A stretch of 29,209 nt of DNA from contig JADGCM010000005.1 in NCBI GenBank assembly GCA_015228995.1, positions 1-29,209 of the forward strand. Reading direction: 5' to 3'. The position numbers and the translations under genes are program-made. The DNA comes from Magnetococcales bacterium (lineage in GTDB: Bacteria; Pseudomonadota; Magnetococcia; Magnetococcales; JADGCH01). The notes under the pieces were generated by a model. The model did not search any database, was not told where the DNA came from, and saw nothing but the letters and a program-made list of their open reading frames with translations. Below, one piece after another: positions 8,223 through 16,772 of the stretch; within the stretch, counting starts at the first letter, position 1; each line of letters opens with the position of its first letter.

Positions 8223-9389
8223 TTGTGTAAGGTTATGTCCATTTTTGGTACCAGGCCCGAAGCCATTAAAATGGCCCCTGTTGTTCGACTCCTGGAGGCC
8301 GTGCCGGGTATTACCAACCTAACATGCGTTACTGCGCAGCATCGGGAGATGCTAGATGAGGTTCTGGGAGTATTCCAAATTCAGCCCAATTATGATCTTG
8401 GCCTAATGCAGAGCAATCAAGGAATCGCTCATATCACGATGGGAGTGCTTGCTGCCCTGCCCCCAATTTTTCAAAAAGAACAGCCAGACCTGGTACTTGT
8501 TCACGGTGACACGACCACAGCCATGTCATCTTCACTGGCAGCATTTTATGCGCGAATCCCTGTCTACCATGTAGAGGCGGGTCTACGTACCCACAATCTC
8601 TCGGCTCCGTTTCCCGAAGAAGCGAATCGTCGGCTTGTGTCAGTTCTGGCACAGCATCACTTTGCACCGACTAGGCAGAATAGGGATAATCTCCTCAAGG
8701 AAAATGTCCAGCCAGAGGCGATTACCATAACTGGAAATACTGGTATTGATGCGTTACTACTCACTTTGGGCAAGATCTCTATTTGTTCCGAGGCCTTCGT
8801 TCGGAGCCGTTTCGCACCTGACTTGGCGAAATCACTGCTGGACGAGAATCGGAAAGTTGTCCTGGTCACCGCCCATCGTAGAGAAAATTTTGGGCAAGGT
8901 ATTGACGATATCTGTCACGCTTTAGCGAACTTGGCTGAGCGGCATGGCTCCTGGATCATTGTCTACCCTGTCCATCGTAATCCGAATGTTTCTGTCCCTG
9001 TTTATAATAATTTAGCCAATTATTCCAATATCCATCTCATTGAACATCTTCCCTATGATACATGTGTTTACCTCATGAACCGCAGTGATGTCATTCTGAC
9101 CGATTCTGGGGGTATTCAAGAAGAGGCCCCTTCCTTGGGGAAAACCGTGTTGGTGCTGCGGGAAGCGACTGAGCGGTGGGAGGCGATTGATGCCGGTGTC
9201 GCTGTGCTGGTTGGGACGAATCAAGAGCGTATCGTCTCTACTACCGAATCGATTCTAGACGGCTCTTTTCGGGGAAATAAGGTCAGCAACAGCCCTCTTT
9301 TCAATCCATACGGAGATGGAAACGCTGCCCAGCGCATTGTAGATATCATCCAAAAGCACTGGCTCTCAGGACACAGGCTTTCGGTGTGA
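8223..9389 (+). CDS. wecB: UDP-N-acetylglucosamine 2-epimerase (non-hydrolysing)
   Basis: The enzyme interconverts UDP-GlcNAc and UDP-ManNAc in the cytoplasm, supplying ManNAc-type sugars for surface polysaccharides. Family motifs are clear: FGTRPEAIKMAPVV at the start, VHGDTTTAMSSSLAAF, HVEAGLRTHNLSAPFPEEAN, VTAHRRENFG, and DSGGIQEEAPSLGKTVLVLR. The usual TERPEA near the end reads TERWEA here, a small departure. I chose the TTG at 8223 because GGAGGAAAG (8208-8216) lies just upstream and the product then begins MCKVMSIFGTRPEA, as the family does, giving 388 residues. An upstream ATG at 8169 would add 18 unrelated residues, and the ATG at 8235 lies too far from the ribosome site. Overlaps the next gene by four bases. 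Confidence 0.93.
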   Translation: MCKVMSIFGTRPEAIKMAPVVRLLEAVPGITNLTCVTAQHREMLDEVLGVFQIQPNYDLGLMQSNQGIAHITMGVLAALPPIFQKEQPDLVLVHGDTTTAMSSSLAAFYARIPVYHVEAGLRTHNLSAPFPEEANRRLVSVLAQHHFAPTRQNRDNLLKENVQPEAITITGNTGIDALLLTLGKISICSEAFVRSRFAPDLAKSLLDENRKVVLVTAHRRENFGQGIDDICHALANLAERHGSWIIVYPVHRNPNVSVPVYNNLANYSNIHLIEHLPYDTCVYLMNRSDVILTDSGGIQEEAPSLGKTVLVLREATERWEAIDAGVAVLVGTNQERIVSTTESILDGSFRGNKVSNSPLFNPYGDGNAAQRIVDIIQKHWLSGHRLSV

Positions 9390-10189
9390 GAGTCAGTTTG
9401 ATCCTAACGACTTATAACCGAGTGGATGCTTTAGAGGCTACGCTTGCCTCTGTGTTGTCTCAAACTACTTGCCCGGATGAAGTAATCGTGGCGGACGACG
9501 GCTCGAACCAAGAGACAGAGCACGCTATCGATAATTTTCGGGAGCGTGTGTCCTTCCCGGTCATTCATGTTTGGCAGGATGACAAAGGCTTCCGTGCCGC
9601 AAGAATCCGAAATAAGGCAATTGCTCGGTCAAGTGGCGATTACATCGTCTTCATTGATGGGGATATCCTTCTTGATAAACGATTTGTTGAAGATCATTGT
9701 CGGAACGCTGAGAGTGGACTTTTTATTCAGGGGGGGCGTGTACTGTTGTCACCAGAAAAAACCCGTAAAGTGCTTGAAAGTGGCGCAGGGGTTGCGGATG
9801 TATCGATTTTTTCCAGTGGTGTATCTGGCCGCTATAAAATCATTCATTCCAGGCTGCTTTCTAAGTTTTGTTCGTCCTTGGACACTAAAAGCAGTGGCAG
9901 CAGAACGTGTAATTTTTCTCTATGGTACTCCGATATCGTTAGAGTCAACGGTTTCGACGAACGTTTCCAGGGTTGGGGGCGTGAAGATAGTGATTTAGTA
10001 GAGAGGCTGTTTCTAATCGGGCTAAAAAGAAAAAAACTAGTTTTTAGTGCGATTGGTTTTCATTTGCATCACCCGCAGCAAAGTCGGGGTGCTCTTGAGA
10101 CTAATGATAAAATTTTGCGTGAAACCATTGCGTTGGGGGAGTTTCGCTGCAAAGAGGGCTTAGAACTTCATTTCCTTTCAAAAACCTAA
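9386..10189 (+). CDS. Family 2 glycosyltransferase with galactosyltransferase-like C-terminal region
   Basis: Transfers a sugar from a nucleotide donor to a growing glycan at the cytoplasmic face. The GT-A fold shows VSLILTTYNRVDALEATLAS at the start, VIVADDGS at 33-40, and a metal-binding DGD at 91-93. Near the C-terminus, GWGREDSDL (196-204) is the catalytic-site motif shared with chondroitin-polymerase-type and family 7 C-terminal domains. Length 267. The start is GTG (9386), overlapping the wecB stop as GTGA. Donor and acceptor cannot be read from the sequence. The motif suggests a hexose or N-acetylhexosamine donor, which is inference. Confidence 0.87.
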   Translation: MRVSLILTTYNRVDALEATLASVLSQTTCPDEVIVADDGSNQETEHAIDNFRERVSFPVIHVWQDDKGFRAARIRNKAIARSSGDYIVFIDGDILLDKRFVEDHCRNAESGLFIQGGRVLLSPEKTRKVLESGAGVADVSIFSSGVSGRYKIIHSRLLSKFCSSLDTKSSGSRTCNFSLWYSDIVRVNGFDERFQGWGREDSDLVERLFLIGLKRKKLVFSAIGFHLHHPQQSRGALETNDKILRETIALGEFRCKEGLELHFLSKT

Positions 10190-10202
10190 GCTGCTGCACA
10201 AT

Positions 10203-11276
10203 ATGCTGAAGACTATCGATTACTGGATGATCACACCCTCCTTCACGCCGTCTGTGGGTGGGGTTGAGCGCCACGTTGATTCCGTTCATCGAGCACTACA
10301 GGCGTTCGGGTTGCATGGCAACATCTTGGTGTTAGGTTCGCCACCAAAGGAAGGTTCCTCATTTTTGACGCACTACATCGCCAAGCCCAGGGGAAGATGG
10401 CCAAAAATTCGCCGAGCATTCCTTAAGTTTTTTGGGGAAGATCACTATGCAAAGGAGGTGGTGGCCCTTCTTGACCCAAAAGGGCAGAGCATTTTACATT
10501 TTCATGACTATCATACGCTTTACCCATTTATAGATGTATTGCAACGCAATAATATGTTGAATCGTGTTTTCCTAACATTTCATGGATGGGAAGGTTGTTA
10601 TCCTCCAAAGAGGAAGGTTATTCTCCAGCGTCAGACGTGTAACGCCACTGCTCGTGGGACCATAGCTGTAGGAGACTTTATCCCTGCTTGGTATGGCACG
10701 CCAGTGGACGTGGTTATGTATGGGGGTATATCCCCAGAGGCATTTCCGAAGTCATTGTCTCTGAAATTACTAGAAAAAAATCTATGTTATTTAGGACAAT
10801 TTCGTGATGACACGGGGCTTCCCTTGTTGCTATCGGCCATGGAGCGGCTATCCACAAAAAAAGACAGTGCCATACGTTTGCACGCCTATGGCTTTGGACC
10901 TATGGCAGAGCTCATGGCCCGCCATAAGTTGGTGACAATACATCCGCCCGTCACGGATGTATCTCCTGTCATTTTGGGTTATCCCATCATCGTGGTTTCG
11001 GGGTATCTGAGCATTCTGGAGGCGCTTTATTGTCGAAGAGTCGTCATTGCTATGTACCACAACGCTGGCCGTGAATCCTATCTGAGAACGCACCCTATGG
11101 CTGCCAGTCTGTTTATCTGTGGTAATGCAGATGAGTTTACGTCGGCTGTTGAACAGTGTCTGTTTGATTTGGATCGTGTCGCGGCGCGTTTTGAACCAGC
11201 TTGGGCTTGGGCACAAAATCAGACATGGGGACAAGTGGCAGAAACCTATCTGGCGTTGTGGAATAAGAGTGAATGA
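10203..11276 (+). CDS. GT-B fold glycosyltransferase (family 4-like)
   Basis: The 357-residue product starts with YWMITPSFTPSVGGVERHVD, the typical first strand and glycine-rich turn of family 4 glycosyltransferases (PxxGGxExxV). HFHDYHTLYPF and LTFHGWEG follow, marking the N-terminal domain. The C-terminal domain has CYLGQFRDDTGLPLLLSAM, AYGFGP, and VVSGYLSILEALYCRRVVIA, which corresponds to the family's donor-binding E-x7-E region, although only one Glu is obvious. The ATG at 10203 fits the family start, but the ribosome site is poor. It lies 13 bases after the previous gene. Substrate unknown. Confidence 0.85.
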   Translation: MLKTIDYWMITPSFTPSVGGVERHVDSVHRALQAFGLHGNILVLGSPPKEGSSFLTHYIAKPRGRWPKIRRAFLKFFGEDHYAKEVVALLDPKGQSILHFHDYHTLYPFIDVLQRNNMLNRVFLTFHGWEGCYPPKRKVILQRQTCNATARGTIAVGDFIPAWYGTPVDVVMYGGISPEAFPKSLSLKLLEKNLCYLGQFRDDTGLPLLLSAMERLSTKKDSAIRLHAYGFGPMAELMARHKLVTIHPPVTDVSPVILGYPIIVVSGYLSILEALYCRRVVIAMYHNAGRESYLRTHPMAASLFICGNADEFTSAVEQCLFDLDRVAARFEPAWAWAQNQTWGQVAETYLALWNKSE

Positions 11277-11277
11277 A

Positions 11278-12480
11278 ATGGAGCAATTCCAAAGTATGGT
11301 GGTCTGTGAGCCACTATGTAAAGGGGATGAACATACTGGGTTCAATGCGGCGATGCTGCTTTCTTTGCGCTGTGCCTATCCTGAAACAAAAATTTTATTC
11401 CTTTCCGAGGAGAGTCATTGGCGGATACTGAGGGGCATGCTCGAAGCGAACGGGATGAGGCAGCAAGCGGAGACTCTGACTTGGCGCGCCATTGTCCTAC
11501 CTCAACGGAATTTAAGCAATAAGTGGCGCGTGCCTTATGATTGGCGGGTAGTAAAAACCGTATACCAACAGGCGGCTGAGTTGGGAAGCCCATTGGTACT
11601 GTTTCTCAGCGCTTCGTCGGCGACTCTTTACTCGATAAAGTTCAAGTGTCGTGGCAAAACGCAGAGCTGGATCGTCATGCACGGTGCCGTGGATGATCTA
11701 CGCAAGGCGTGTTTCCGTGCTTACAAACCTTTCTACTATGGAAACGCATTGCTGTTGGGTAATAAATCGGATATTCATTATTTGGTTTTAGGGCGTTACA
11801 TAGCGGACTGGTTGCCTCGGTTTGCTTCAGATCTGGCCTCTTATGTCGTTGCAATCGATCATCCCGGTATTTTTTTAACGGAACGTGAAAAGGATAGTAA
11901 CGAATTGCCTTCCCTTAGTAGGCCGTGCTTTGGGTCCATCGGCGTGGTGGCGGTATGGAAAGGCAGTGAATCCTTCTTGCGATTGGCCGAGTCGGTCTAT
12001 CGTCGGCTTGGTCCTGGTCGTGCATCTTTTCATTTTATTGGAGCCATGATTGATAATGAACTAGGAAAAAGGATTGCTGCTTCGCCATCGGTAGAACCTG
12101 TAGGTGAGGTTTGTAGCGGTTCCTTCATGCCTAGGGAACAACTTGATAGAGCGATCCAATCGATAGATTACGCCGTCTTCCTTTATCCGACGGATAGCTA
12201 TGTATTGAAGGCTAGTGGGGCCATTATTGACGCTTTTCGTTTTGCAAAACCTATTTTGGCCATCCGATGTGTCATGTTTGAGTATTATTTCAGTATGTTT
12301 GGTGATATTGGCTACCTGTGTGAGGATGAGGCGGAATTACAAAAGATGGTGGAACGCTTAATTCTTGCGCCAGAACCAGATCGCTATCAACAGCAACGGG
12401 AAACAATGCTTCGACAAAGAGTGCATTTCGGTGTGGAAGCCAGTGCCAACAGGCTTAAGATCTTATTGAATACCAAGTGA
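11278..12480 (+). CDS. Probable glycosyltransferase (GT-B-like), substrate unknown
   Basis: A 400-residue product with the layout of a divergent GT-B enzyme. The N-terminal half contains QSWIVMHGAVDDLRKA, resembling the HG-containing acceptor side. The C-terminal half starts SIGVVAVWKGSESFLRLAES (strand then helix, as in donor-binding domains) and has YAVFLYPTDSYVLKASGAII and DAFRFAKPILAI, similar to the region where family 4 enzymes bind the nucleotide sugar. The frame is open upstream to 11119, inside the previous gene. I chose the ATG at 11278, one base after that gene's stop; GTG at 11269 is an alternative. The assignment rests on weak similarity plus the setting between other glycosyltransferases. 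Confidence 0.68.
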   Translation: MEQFQSMVVCEPLCKGDEHTGFNAAMLLSLRCAYPETKILFLSEESHWRILRGMLEANGMRQQAETLTWRAIVLPQRNLSNKWRVPYDWRVVKTVYQQAAELGSPLVLFLSASSATLYSIKFKCRGKTQSWIVMHGAVDDLRKACFRAYKPFYYGNALLLGNKSDIHYLVLGRYIADWLPRFASDLASYVVAIDHPGIFLTEREKDSNELPSLSRPCFGSIGVVAVWKGSESFLRLAESVYRRLGPGRASFHFIGAMIDNELGKRIAASPSVEPVGEVCSGSFMPREQLDRAIQSIDYAVFLYPTDSYVLKASGAIIDAFRFAKPILAIRCVMFEYYFSMFGDIGYLCEDEAELQKMVERLILAPEPDRYQQQRETMLRQRVHFGVEASANRLKILLNTK

Positions 12481-13280
12481 ATATACCTATCTCAGTCATT
12501 GTGTTGACCTATAACAGCGCACGCTACATTGAGAGTTGTCTGACCTCTGTTCTGGCCTTTGAAGAGGTTGTGGTCTATGACAATGGATCGGTAGACGAGA
12601 CGGTGGCGATTGTGAGCCGTTTTGCCAACGCCAAACTGATACAAGGGCCCTTTATAGGATTTGGTCCCATGCGCCGCCTAGCTACTCGACAGGCTAGGCA
12701 TGATTGGGTCTTGGCTTTGGATAGTGACGAACTTCTTACTCCAAACCTTGTTGAGGAGATAAAATCCTTAAAATTGGACCCACATACCGTGTACGCTGTT
12801 TCACGTATCAACCACTATCGGGGCGTTGCTGTACATTGTTGTGGTTGGTATCCGGATTTTGTTGTCCGGCTGTTCAATCGTGATGTCGCGGGGTATAGCG
12901 AGCGTCTTGTACATGAAAGCGTTTTATTGCCGGTTGGTGGCGTTGTCCAAAAATTGCGCGGCCATATCAATCATTACCCCTTTGAGGGTGTGACTGATTT
13001 GATTGATAAGATGCAAAAATACTCCAGCCTTTACGCACAACAACATGCTCACACTCGTGGCACATCGACGCTCGTGGCGGCATTGAAAGCATGGGTGGCT
13101 TTCATTAAAAATTATTTTTTCCAACGTGGTGTTCTGGAAGGTTCTGCTGGTTTTCTTATCTCTGTTTCAAATGCTACAGGTGTTTTTTATAAGTATATGA
13201 AACTACGTGAAATAAACATGAGTGACTGCCCGGGAATAGGGCAACTACCGACTCTAAAGTCAGAAAAACAAGAAACATGA
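12477..13280 (+). CDS. Family 2 glycosyltransferase, WaaE/KdtX type (LPS core)
   Basis: The 267-residue product resembles WaaE-type enzymes, which add glucose or a similar sugar to the LPS inner core. It shows ISVIVLTYNSARYIESCLTS, VVVYDNGSVDET, and an ALDSDELLT segment with the metal-binding DSD at 82-84. FVVRLFNRDVAGYSERLVHE then GHINHYPFEGVTDLIDKMQK, with YSSLYAQQ, is highly characteristic of this subfamily. A hydrophobic, aromatic C-terminal stretch (AWVAFIKNYFFQRGVLEGSA) suggests membrane association. The start is GTG at 12477, overlapping the previous stop as GTGA, and its own stop overlaps msbA as ATGA. Together with msbA this points to LPS core synthesis. Confidence 0.87.
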   Translation: MNIPISVIVLTYNSARYIESCLTSVLAFEEVVVYDNGSVDETVAIVSRFANAKLIQGPFIGFGPMRRLATRQARHDWVLALDSDELLTPNLVEEIKSLKLDPHTVYAVSRINHYRGVAVHCCGWYPDFVVRLFNRDVAGYSERLVHESVLLPVGGVVQKLRGHINHYPFEGVTDLIDKMQKYSSLYAQQHAHTRGTSTLVAALKAWVAFIKNYFFQRGVLEGSAGFLISVSNATGVFYKYMKLREINMSDCPGIGQLPTLKSEKQET

Positions 13281-15049
13281 ATAATAAATTAGATGGCAAT
13301 GTCTCCAACTACCAAGATAAAGAGATATTGAATAGGCTTTATGGTTATACCCGCCCCTATGTTCGATATTGGGTTGTTGCAGTTTTTTTTATGATTGCTG
13401 CGTCAGGCCTTACCTCAGCCCAGGCATATCTGATAAAACCGGCCCTGGATGAAATTTTTATCGAAAAAAATGAACTATATTTTAGGTATTTACCATTTGT
13501 AATTATCACTGTCTTCCTCCTTAAAGGAGTTACGCGGTTTTTCTACGAGTATTACCTTGAACGCGTTGGCAACAGCATGGTCCGAGATTTTCGTCAAGCC
13601 ATTTTTGACAGTTTATTGCGCCAATCGATATCTTTTTTTCATAGGCATTCAACTGGGGAGTTGATGTCCCGCATCCTCACAGATGTAGCGCTGATTCAAG
13701 GCGCTATTTCTTCGGCTGCAGTAGGACTGATTAAGGATGTCTTTCAGGTCGTAGGATTGGTGGGACTAATATTTTATCTTGACTGGCGATTGGCTATCTT
13801 TTGTAGTGGATTCCTCGCGGTTGCCTTTCTTCCCGTGGTTTTTTTTAGCCATATCCACCGTCGCCTTAATACCCAGATTCAGGAAAAATTTGGGGTACTT
13901 TCATCCATTATGCATGACTCATTAACGGGCTACCAGATCATCCAGGCCTTCGCTATGGAAAAATACGAATCTTCTCGCTTTTCCCTAGTTCTGCGCGAAC
14001 TTTTTCGAGTCCAGGTATCTGATATAAAGGCAGTGAAGTTGTCGAGTTCTGTCATGGAATTTGTTGGTGGTATAGGTATTGTCGCTATTATTGTCTATGG
14101 CGGTAGTCGGGTGATGCAGGGGGAATCTTCAGCCGGAACCTTTTTCTCTTTTTTGACTGCCTTGGTGATGACATACGAGCCTATTAAGGGTATCACTCGT
14201 ATAAATAGTATGGTTCAGCGGGGTTTTTCGGCTGCGAGTAGAGTTTTTTGGGTGTTGGATTATCAACCAGAAATTCGTGAAGCCACTACAGCCGAAACAT
14301 TGCCGGTTTTTTGTCAGGAAATTTGTTTTCGCGGTGTCGAATTCCGATATCCTGAGACGGAACAACCCATTCTTAGAGAAATTGATCTGACATTGAAGAA
14401 AGGGCAGATCCTTGCTTTGGTTGGGTACAGTGGCAGTGGTAAATCCACGTTAGTCAATCTGCTGCCGCGATTTATGGATCCTAATAAGGGAAGCATCACC
14501 ATTGATGGCGTAGACCTCAAAAATGTGACCCTACAATCTTTGCGAAGCCAAATTGCAGTGGTGACCCAGAACACCGTGCTATTTGACGACACGATTCGTA
14601 ATAATATTGCCTACGGTCAACCAGAGCGCCCCCTGGAAGAAATTGTCGAAGTAGCCAAACAAGCGAATGCTCTGGAATTTATTGAGGCATTGCCCAATGG
14701 TTTTGATACCATGATTGGTGAGTCTGGAGTGCGCCTTTCCGGTGGGCAACGCCAGCGTTTGGCTATAGCCAGAGCCTTCCTCAAAAATGCCCCGATTCTA
14801 ATTCTTGACGAGGCGACTTCATCTTTGGATACGATCTCTGAACGGGCTGTGCAAGACGCCATTGATTATCTGATTAAGGGACGCACCGTATTAGTGGTTG
14901 CTCATCGTCTTACAACTGTAGAACGTGCTGATATAATAGCTGTTTTGGACGGAGGGCAAATTGTAGAGAAAGGGTCACACGCCGAGTTGGTTGCTTTGGA
15001 AGGCAGTGTATATGGCAAACTACACCGACTCCAACATAATATACCCTGA
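13277..15049 (+). CDS. msbA: Lipid A export ABC transporter MsbA (fused permease and ATPase)
   Basis: MsbA flips lipid A-core across the inner membrane using ATP. The 590-residue half-transporter has an N-terminal six-helix membrane domain (first helix about residues 34-55, with TSAQAYLIKPALDEIF, a MsbA hallmark) and a C-terminal ATPase. Walker A is GYSGSGKST at 383-391, the ABC signature LSGGQ is at 487-491, and Walker B ends in Asp511-Glu512 (ILILDEATSSLD). The H-loop lies in VVAHRLTTVE. It overlaps the previous glycosyltransferase by four bases. A multidrug exporter is possible from sequence alone, but the neighbours favour the lipid A role. Confidence 0.92.
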   Translation: MNNKLDGNVSNYQDKEILNRLYGYTRPYVRYWVVAVFFMIAASGLTSAQAYLIKPALDEIFIEKNELYFRYLPFVIITVFLLKGVTRFFYEYYLERVGNSMVRDFRQAIFDSLLRQSISFFHRHSTGELMSRILTDVALIQGAISSAAVGLIKDVFQVVGLVGLIFYLDWRLAIFCSGFLAVAFLPVVFFSHIHRRLNTQIQEKFGVLSSIMHDSLTGYQIIQAFAMEKYESSRFSLVLRELFRVQVSDIKAVKLSSSVMEFVGGIGIVAIIVYGGSRVMQGESSAGTFFSFLTALVMTYEPIKGITRINSMVQRGFSAASRVFWVLDYQPEIREATTAETLPVFCQEICFRGVEFRYPETEQPILREIDLTLKKGQILALVGYSGSGKSTLVNLLPRFMDPNKGSITIDGVDLKNVTLQSLRSQIAVVTQNTVLFDDTIRNNIAYGQPERPLEEIVEVAKQANALEFIEALPNGFDTMIGESGVRLSGGQRQRLAIARAFLKNAPILILDEATSSLDTISERAVQDAIDYLIKGRTVLVVAHRLTTVERADIIAVLDGGQIVEKGSHAELVALEGSVYGKLHRLQHNIP

Positions 15050-15071
15050 TTTTATATAGATGGGAGAGCGA

Positions 15072-16337
15072 ATGTCCTCTGCTCGCATCAATCGGCACTG
15101 GCTGATTTTTTCTTATGCTTCCAATACAGGGAGCGCTAGCGCTAATCACATTGATGATCGATTGCCCGTTTTTGTTCGCTGCGGTATCACTCCTCTTCTG
15201 ATTTCCGGTATGTTGGGAGAGCGAATGCCTTGTTACCAACACTATCGGGTCCCTTCATTCGGACCATCTGGTTGGAGAACGGAGTTGCGGTGGTTTTTCC
15301 GTCGTAACAAGAGTGCTCGTTCATGGCCATGGCGGCTGGCTAAAATACTGGCAACGATCATTTTATTGCCCTTTTATCTCTTGGAGAAGCTGATCGTTGA
15401 TTTAGATAATGGGTGGACTTGGTTCCCACTGGCCTTCATTCGAGGCTGGCAACTGAGTCGTCGGTATGCGGTTGAGCAAATCTACACGACCGGTGGCTCC
15501 GTGAGCGCGCATCTGGCAGGGGGGGTGTTGGCTGCTGCAACGGGAATCCCTTGGGTCGCTGAGTTCCAGGATCCCCTCGTACATGAAGAGTGGTTGCGTA
15601 GTTTCCGGTCTTTGTTCTACCATCGAATCATCGAACGCTGGATTTGCAGGCAAGCCAACCGGATCGTTTTTCTCACTGAGGCAGCCCTTGTCGCAGCGCA
15701 ACGGCGGGTGCGGATGGAGGACAGGGGGGTATTTATCTATCCGGGTGTGCCGGTGGCGAAAGACGTTATAAATATTCAACCTGATCTCGGAGTGCTGCGC
15801 TTTGCTCATTTTGGATCCTTAGGTAAATCTAGAAATCTAGACGTTTTTTTGAATGCTATATGCCTTTTGATTTCTCATCGCCCAGAGTTGAGAGATCTGT
15901 ATCGCCTGGATATCTACGGTAACTTGGCTCGCGATTGTAGGGCATCTCTTGATGCTTTCCCGTGGCCAGAAAAAATGACTTATCATGGGGTGGTCACGCG
16001 TGATGCCGCAAGGGAGGCCATGCTGGCTACCCAGGTGTTACTGCTGATCCAAAATGTTCATCCTGTGTCTCGTTATACCATTCCATCGAAATTTTATGAA
16101 TACTTGAATGTCGGCAGAACAATCCTTGGATTGACCTTTGAAAACAAAGAACTGGATGCGATGATTATAAAAACAGGTCATTATTGTGCGCCAGCTGATG
16201 ATCCGCAACAGATTCAGTTGGTGCTGGAAAAACTATTTGACCAGTGGCTGTGTCACCCGGAATCGCTGCAGAAACAATCCGCAGTGCTTTGGCCTGTGGA
16301 GGTATCTGTGGCAAGGTTGATTAACCTTCTGCCGTAA
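15072..16337 (+). CDS. Glycosyltransferase, GT-B fold (family 4-like)
   Basis: A 421-residue product. The N-terminal half has a membrane-associating stretch (LAKILATIILLPFYLLEKLI) and IYTTGGSVSAHLAGGVLAAA followed by IPWVAEFQDPL, a pattern common in family 4 enzymes of surface polysaccharide loci. The C-terminal half has LRFAHFGSLGKSRNLDVFLN, then LDIYGNL, YHGVVTRDAAREAM and YTIPSKFYEYLNVGRTILGL, which corresponds to the donor-binding P-x-K-x-x-E-Y-L motif. I chose the ATG at 15072 because GGGAG lies 6 bases upstream; the ATG at 15060 has no ribosome site. It follows msbA by about 22 bases and is the last gene of the glycan cluster. Sugar specificity unknown. Confidence 0.85.
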   Translation: MSSARINRHWLIFSYASNTGSASANHIDDRLPVFVRCGITPLLISGMLGERMPCYQHYRVPSFGPSGWRTELRWFFRRNKSARSWPWRLAKILATIILLPFYLLEKLIVDLDNGWTWFPLAFIRGWQLSRRYAVEQIYTTGGSVSAHLAGGVLAAATGIPWVAEFQDPLVHEEWLRSFRSLFYHRIIERWICRQANRIVFLTEAALVAAQRRVRMEDRGVFIYPGVPVAKDVINIQPDLGVLRFAHFGSLGKSRNLDVFLNAICLLISHRPELRDLYRLDIYGNLARDCRASLDAFPWPEKMTYHGVVTRDAAREAMLATQVLLLIQNVHPVSRYTIPSKFYEYLNVGRTILGLTFENKELDAMIIKTGHYCAPADDPQQIQLVLEKLFDQWLCHPESLQKQSAVLWPVEVSVARLINLLP

Positions 16338-16338
16338 A

Positions 16339-16752
16339 GCTGACAGGCGTTATCATGTCAAGAAGGGGATCATCTGTGGGCTGTATCAGAAGGGTTTTAA
16401 TCACCAGAAAATCCGACAACAACTGTTGCGTTTTGTTGACCGGGTGTTACAGTTGTTGAAAGGCGCTAATCAACAGCTTTCATGGGAGCTAGCAGAGTTT
16501 GAAGGGGAAAGCAAGATGCCACCTTGTGTGACCAATCTTGATCAGATTGGGATGGAAGGAGGCGGACGATCACTCCGCTTTCTTCGCCGTCATTTTCCTG
16601 GTCTCCGTAATTGAGTTGAGCGGGTTCTAGATACCGATTCAGATGCTTTGGTACAGTGGACAGATCGAATTTTGGATGTTCGGTCGCTTCAAGATGTTTT
16701 CGGTGATGATGCCGGGTGCGTACTGACTCATAGTAGCGCACTAAAAAATTAA
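16339..16752 (+). pseudogene. Relic of an Rpn/YhgA-type recombination-promoting nuclease (C-terminal part)
   Basis: A single frame from 16339 to a TAA at 16750-16752, broken by an internal TGA at 16612-16614, reads DRRYHVKKGIICGLYQKGFN, then LLRFVDRVLQLL, ELAEFEGESKMPPCVTNLDQ with IGMEGGG, then LRRHFPGL. After the stop it continues VERVLDTDSDALVQWTDRIL and DVRSLQDVFG. This is the order seen at the C-terminal end of Rpn-family putative transposases (LYxxGxxRxDIxxLxRFIDW, ELxxFEEExxMPYVTSxERIG, and a terminal DUF4351-like ERxxxADxxxLxxWxERILDAxSLEDVF). The nuclease core is missing. It begins right after the last glycosyltransferase stop and marks the edge of an accessory patch. Confidence 0.82.
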
Positions 16753-16772
16753 TAAGTTGGAGTGTGTAATTT

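Noticed and set aside
15062..15226. Repeated phrase GGGAGAGCGAATG at 15062 and 15214
   Set aside because: A 13-base match inside one gene, encoding GERM in both places; no further extension, probably chance. The first copy is the ribosome site and start.
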